From Pedobacter sp. (GTDB lineage Bacteria > Bacteroidota > Bacteroidia > Sphingobacteriales > Sphingobacteriaceae): DNA of 42,630 nt. This document shows, in pieces, positions 41,218 through 42,630 of the stretch. Position numbers and translations under genes: made by a program. The notes under the pieces are model-generated. The model had not been told where the DNA came from, did not search any database, and saw only the letters and a program-made list of their open reading frames with translations. The stretch spans positions 1 to 42,630 of the forward strand of contig JANXVH010000006.1 of assembly GCA_025351765.1 (NCBI GenBank). Direction: 5' to 3'. Each line of letters starts with the position of its first letter. Position 1 is the first letter of the stretch.

Positions 41218-42216
41218 ATGACACCTAAAGTTGCAATGATTGGCGGCGGTAGCTGGGCTACTGCAATCATAAAAATGCTTTCTGATAATACATCACCTAA
41301 GGACATCTTTTGGTGGATGAGGAATTCAGAAGCCATTGCGCACCTGCAAAGGTATAAGCACAATCCAAACTACCTCAGTTCTGTGGAGATCCGGATTCCA
41401 GCAGACCATATTTCGAATGATATAGCTGCCATTATTGAAAAGGCAGAATACATTGTGTTGAATGTTCCTGCTGCATTTTTAAAAGAGACATTGGTGGGCA
41501 TCACCCCAGAGCAATTAAAGGGTAAAAAGTTTATTTCAGCAATCAAAGGTGTAGTCCCTGATGAAAATCTAATCATTGGCGAATTTTTAAATTGCAAGTA
41601 CAAGATTCCGCTGGAAGACATTGTGGTGATAAGTGGCCCATGTCATGCAGAAGAAGTGGCGTTGGAGAAGCTGTCTTATCTGACTATAGCTTCGGTTAAT
41701 TTGCAGCTTGCGGGCTTCTTTGCCGGCTTACTCAAGACCAGATACATCAAAACCAATATATCAGATGATATTTTTGGAACTGAATACGCAGCCGTGCTTA
41801 AAAACATCTATGCAATAGCCAGTGGCATTTGTCACGGGGTAGGATATGGTGATAATTTTCAGGCTGTACTGATCTCCAATGCCATCAGGGAGATAAAGCG
41901 TTTTGTTGATGTGGTACATCCCATCGATAGGGATATTAAAGAATCTGCATACCTGGGGGATTTGCTGGTAACAGCATATTCTCAGTTTAGCCGTAATCGT
42001 ACCTTCGGTAATATGATCGGTAAAGGATATACTGTAAAATCAGCGCAGCTTGAAATGAATATGATTGCAGAGGGTTATTATGCTGTAAAATGCATACACC
42101 ACGTTAATAAAAAATACAAGGTGAACATGCCCATATGCCAAGCGGTATATTCCATACTTTACGAAAAGCAGGCCCCGCATGTAAAGATGAAACAGCTCAC
42201 GGAACTGTTAAACTAA
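41218..42216 (+). CDS. gpsA: Glycerol-3-phosphate dehydrogenase [NAD(P)+]
   Basis: 332-aa cytosolic enzyme that reduces dihydroxyacetone phosphate to sn-glycerol-3-phosphate for phospholipid synthesis. The nucleotide loop GGGSWATA is at 9-16; ISAIKGV, VISGPCHAEEV, the catalytic Lys in AAVLKNIYAIASGICHGVGYGDN and SRNRTFG are family blocks. I start at ATG 41218; the frame upstream to 41173 runs through the terminator hairpin. The start is only 8 nt past the terminator's T-run, so its promoter must overlap the hairpin, or read-through supplies it. Confidence 0.95.
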   Translation: MTPKVAMIGGGSWATAIIKMLSDNTSPKDIFWWMRNSEAIAHLQRYKHNPNYLSSVEIRIPADHISNDIAAIIEKAEYIVLNVPAAFLKETLVGITPEQLKGKKFISAIKGVVPDENLIIGEFLNCKYKIPLEDIVVISGPCHAEEVALEKLSYLTIASVNLQLAGFFAGLLKTRYIKTNISDDIFGTEYAAVLKNIYAIASGICHGVGYGDNFQAVLISNAIREIKRFVDVVHPIDRDIKESAYLGDLLVTAYSQFSRNRTFGNMIGKGYTVKSAQLEMNMIAEGYYAVKCIHHVNKKYKVNMPICQAVYSILYEKQAPHVKMKQLTELLN

Positions 42217-42263
42217 GCAAACAAAATCTTCCTGCAATTGTTTATAGTACAAACACTAATATT

Positions 42264-42572
42264 ATGAAAATTAAATATTTAAAGGGATTATTTATCATTG
42301 CCCTAAGTACTACCACTGCATTGGGTGGTTTTGCACAGGAAAAAAAGAAAACCGTTGGACAAACCATTGATAATACGGCTAAAAAGGTAGGTAATAAGAC
42401 TGCAGAGGTAGCGGTTAAAGGAAGTGCTAAAGTAGTCGATAAGACCTGGAAAGGGATGATGGCTCCAGATGGTACAAATGTGTATATCGACGGAAGCAAC
42501 AGGAAGTATTATGTGACCAAGACAGGCGGTAAAGTCTATTTGAAGTCTTATCAAATTAAACCTAGACCCTAA
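42264..42572 (+). CDS. Small secreted protein of unknown function, 102 aa
   Basis: Signal peptide at 1-24 (MKIKYLKGLFIIALSTTTAL, ending GGFAQ). The mature part first has a Lys/Thr/Val-rich amphipathic stretch (GQTIDNTAKKVGNKTAEVAVKG, about 31-52), resembling helical coat-like repeats, and then a basic C-terminal motif (NVYIDGSNRKYYVTKTGGKVYL) that recalls the short 'PBCV-specific basic adaptor' type of element, with low certainty. It lies 47 nt after gpsA. The longer frame from 42135 overlaps gpsA and would hide the signal peptide. Confidence 0.7.
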   Translation: MKIKYLKGLFIIALSTTTALGGFAQEKKKTVGQTIDNTAKKVGNKTAEVAVKGSAKVVDKTWKGMMAPDGTNVYIDGSNRKYYVTKTGGKVYLKSYQIKPRP

Positions 42573-42574
42573 GC

Positions 42575-42630
42575 GAACTAATAAAGAAAGTCCTTTAGAA
42601 CTAACTCTAAAGGACTTTCTTTATTAGTTC
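42575..42630. terminator. Perfect 25-bp hairpin, probable terminator
   Basis: Arms 42575-42599 and 42606-42630 are exact reverse complements around a 6-nt loop (ACTAAC), beginning 2 nt after the stop codon of the preceding gene. The core is AAAGTCCTTTAGA and the 3' arm is T-rich. It works as a terminator in either direction, and its perfect length is unusual. The window ends exactly at its last base. Confidence 0.75.

Noticed and set aside
1..42630. CRISPR arrays, tRNA or rRNA genes, insertion sequence ends
   Set aside because: No regularly spaced repeats, cloverleaf-like sequences, rRNA segments or transposase genes were seen by reading; a covariance-model scan was not possible.

Overview
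The window looks like a chromosomal segment of a Bacteroidetes bacterium, most likely Sphingobacteriaceae (Pedobacter-like). Reasons: low GC; many Bacteroidetes-type -7 boxes (TAnnTTTG) before genes and almost no Shine-Dalgarno sequences; and Bacteroidetes-typical families (DUF1599, the BT_3928-type DoxX protein, the DUF2752/CCC-motif pair, SDR-type threonine dehydrogenase, and Tat-exported Gfo/Idh/MocA and TIM-barrel sugar enzymes). I see no tRNA, rRNA or CRISPR array.

Layout. 1-2.0 kb: the end of a partial gene, a small unknown gene and a tyrosine recombinase, perhaps the edge of an integrated element. 2.1-3.4 kb: a DUF2752/CCC-motif membrane pair and a bacilliredoxin. 3.5-5.8 kb: a hybrid histidine kinase. 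6.0-7.6 kb: an Anbu proteasome-like peptidase overlapping a transglutaminase-like protein. 7.6-9.2 kb (minus): folP and the c-di-AMP synthase cdaA. 9.3-12.5 kb (plus): DUF1599, DoxX/MauE-like, ABC permease and aroK, nearly contiguous. 12.6-17.8 kb (minus): truA, GH20 hexosaminidase, PBP4-type dacB and asd. 18.0-25.9 kb (minus): a tight eight-gene sugar operon. 26.3-31.5 kb: threonine dehydrogenase and YebC, an SGNH hydrolase, trhO, a GH5-like hydrolase, an overlooked 42-residue membrane microprotein and rlmH. 31.5-37.4 kb: a membrane-anchored MutS-like ATPase, GH1 beta-glucosidase, DUF2007 and aconitase. 37.7-42.6 kb: a polysaccharide deacetylase, a TolC/adaptor efflux pair, gpsA, a small secreted protein and a perfect 25-bp hairpin at the window edge.

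How the genes fit together. The most system-like region is 17966-25877. Two Gfo/Idh/MocA oxidoreductases (one Tat-exported), three xylose-isomerase-like TIM barrels (two Tat-exported), a DUF1080 lipoprotein, a c-type cytochrome lipoprotein and an NHS-like MFS transporter sit in one transcription unit with gaps of 5-25 nt. This gene set suits an oxidative (3-keto) route of glycoside or cyclitol breakdown: exported enzymes act on the substrate, the MFS protein imports the product, and two cytosolic enzymes finish the work. A second theme is promoter geometry. At least three genes have a perfect -7 box ending 3 nt before the start codon, implying leaderless or near-leaderless mRNAs, and rlmH/mutS are divided by back-to-back -7 boxes only 2 nt apart, with a related arrangement at folP/DUF1599.
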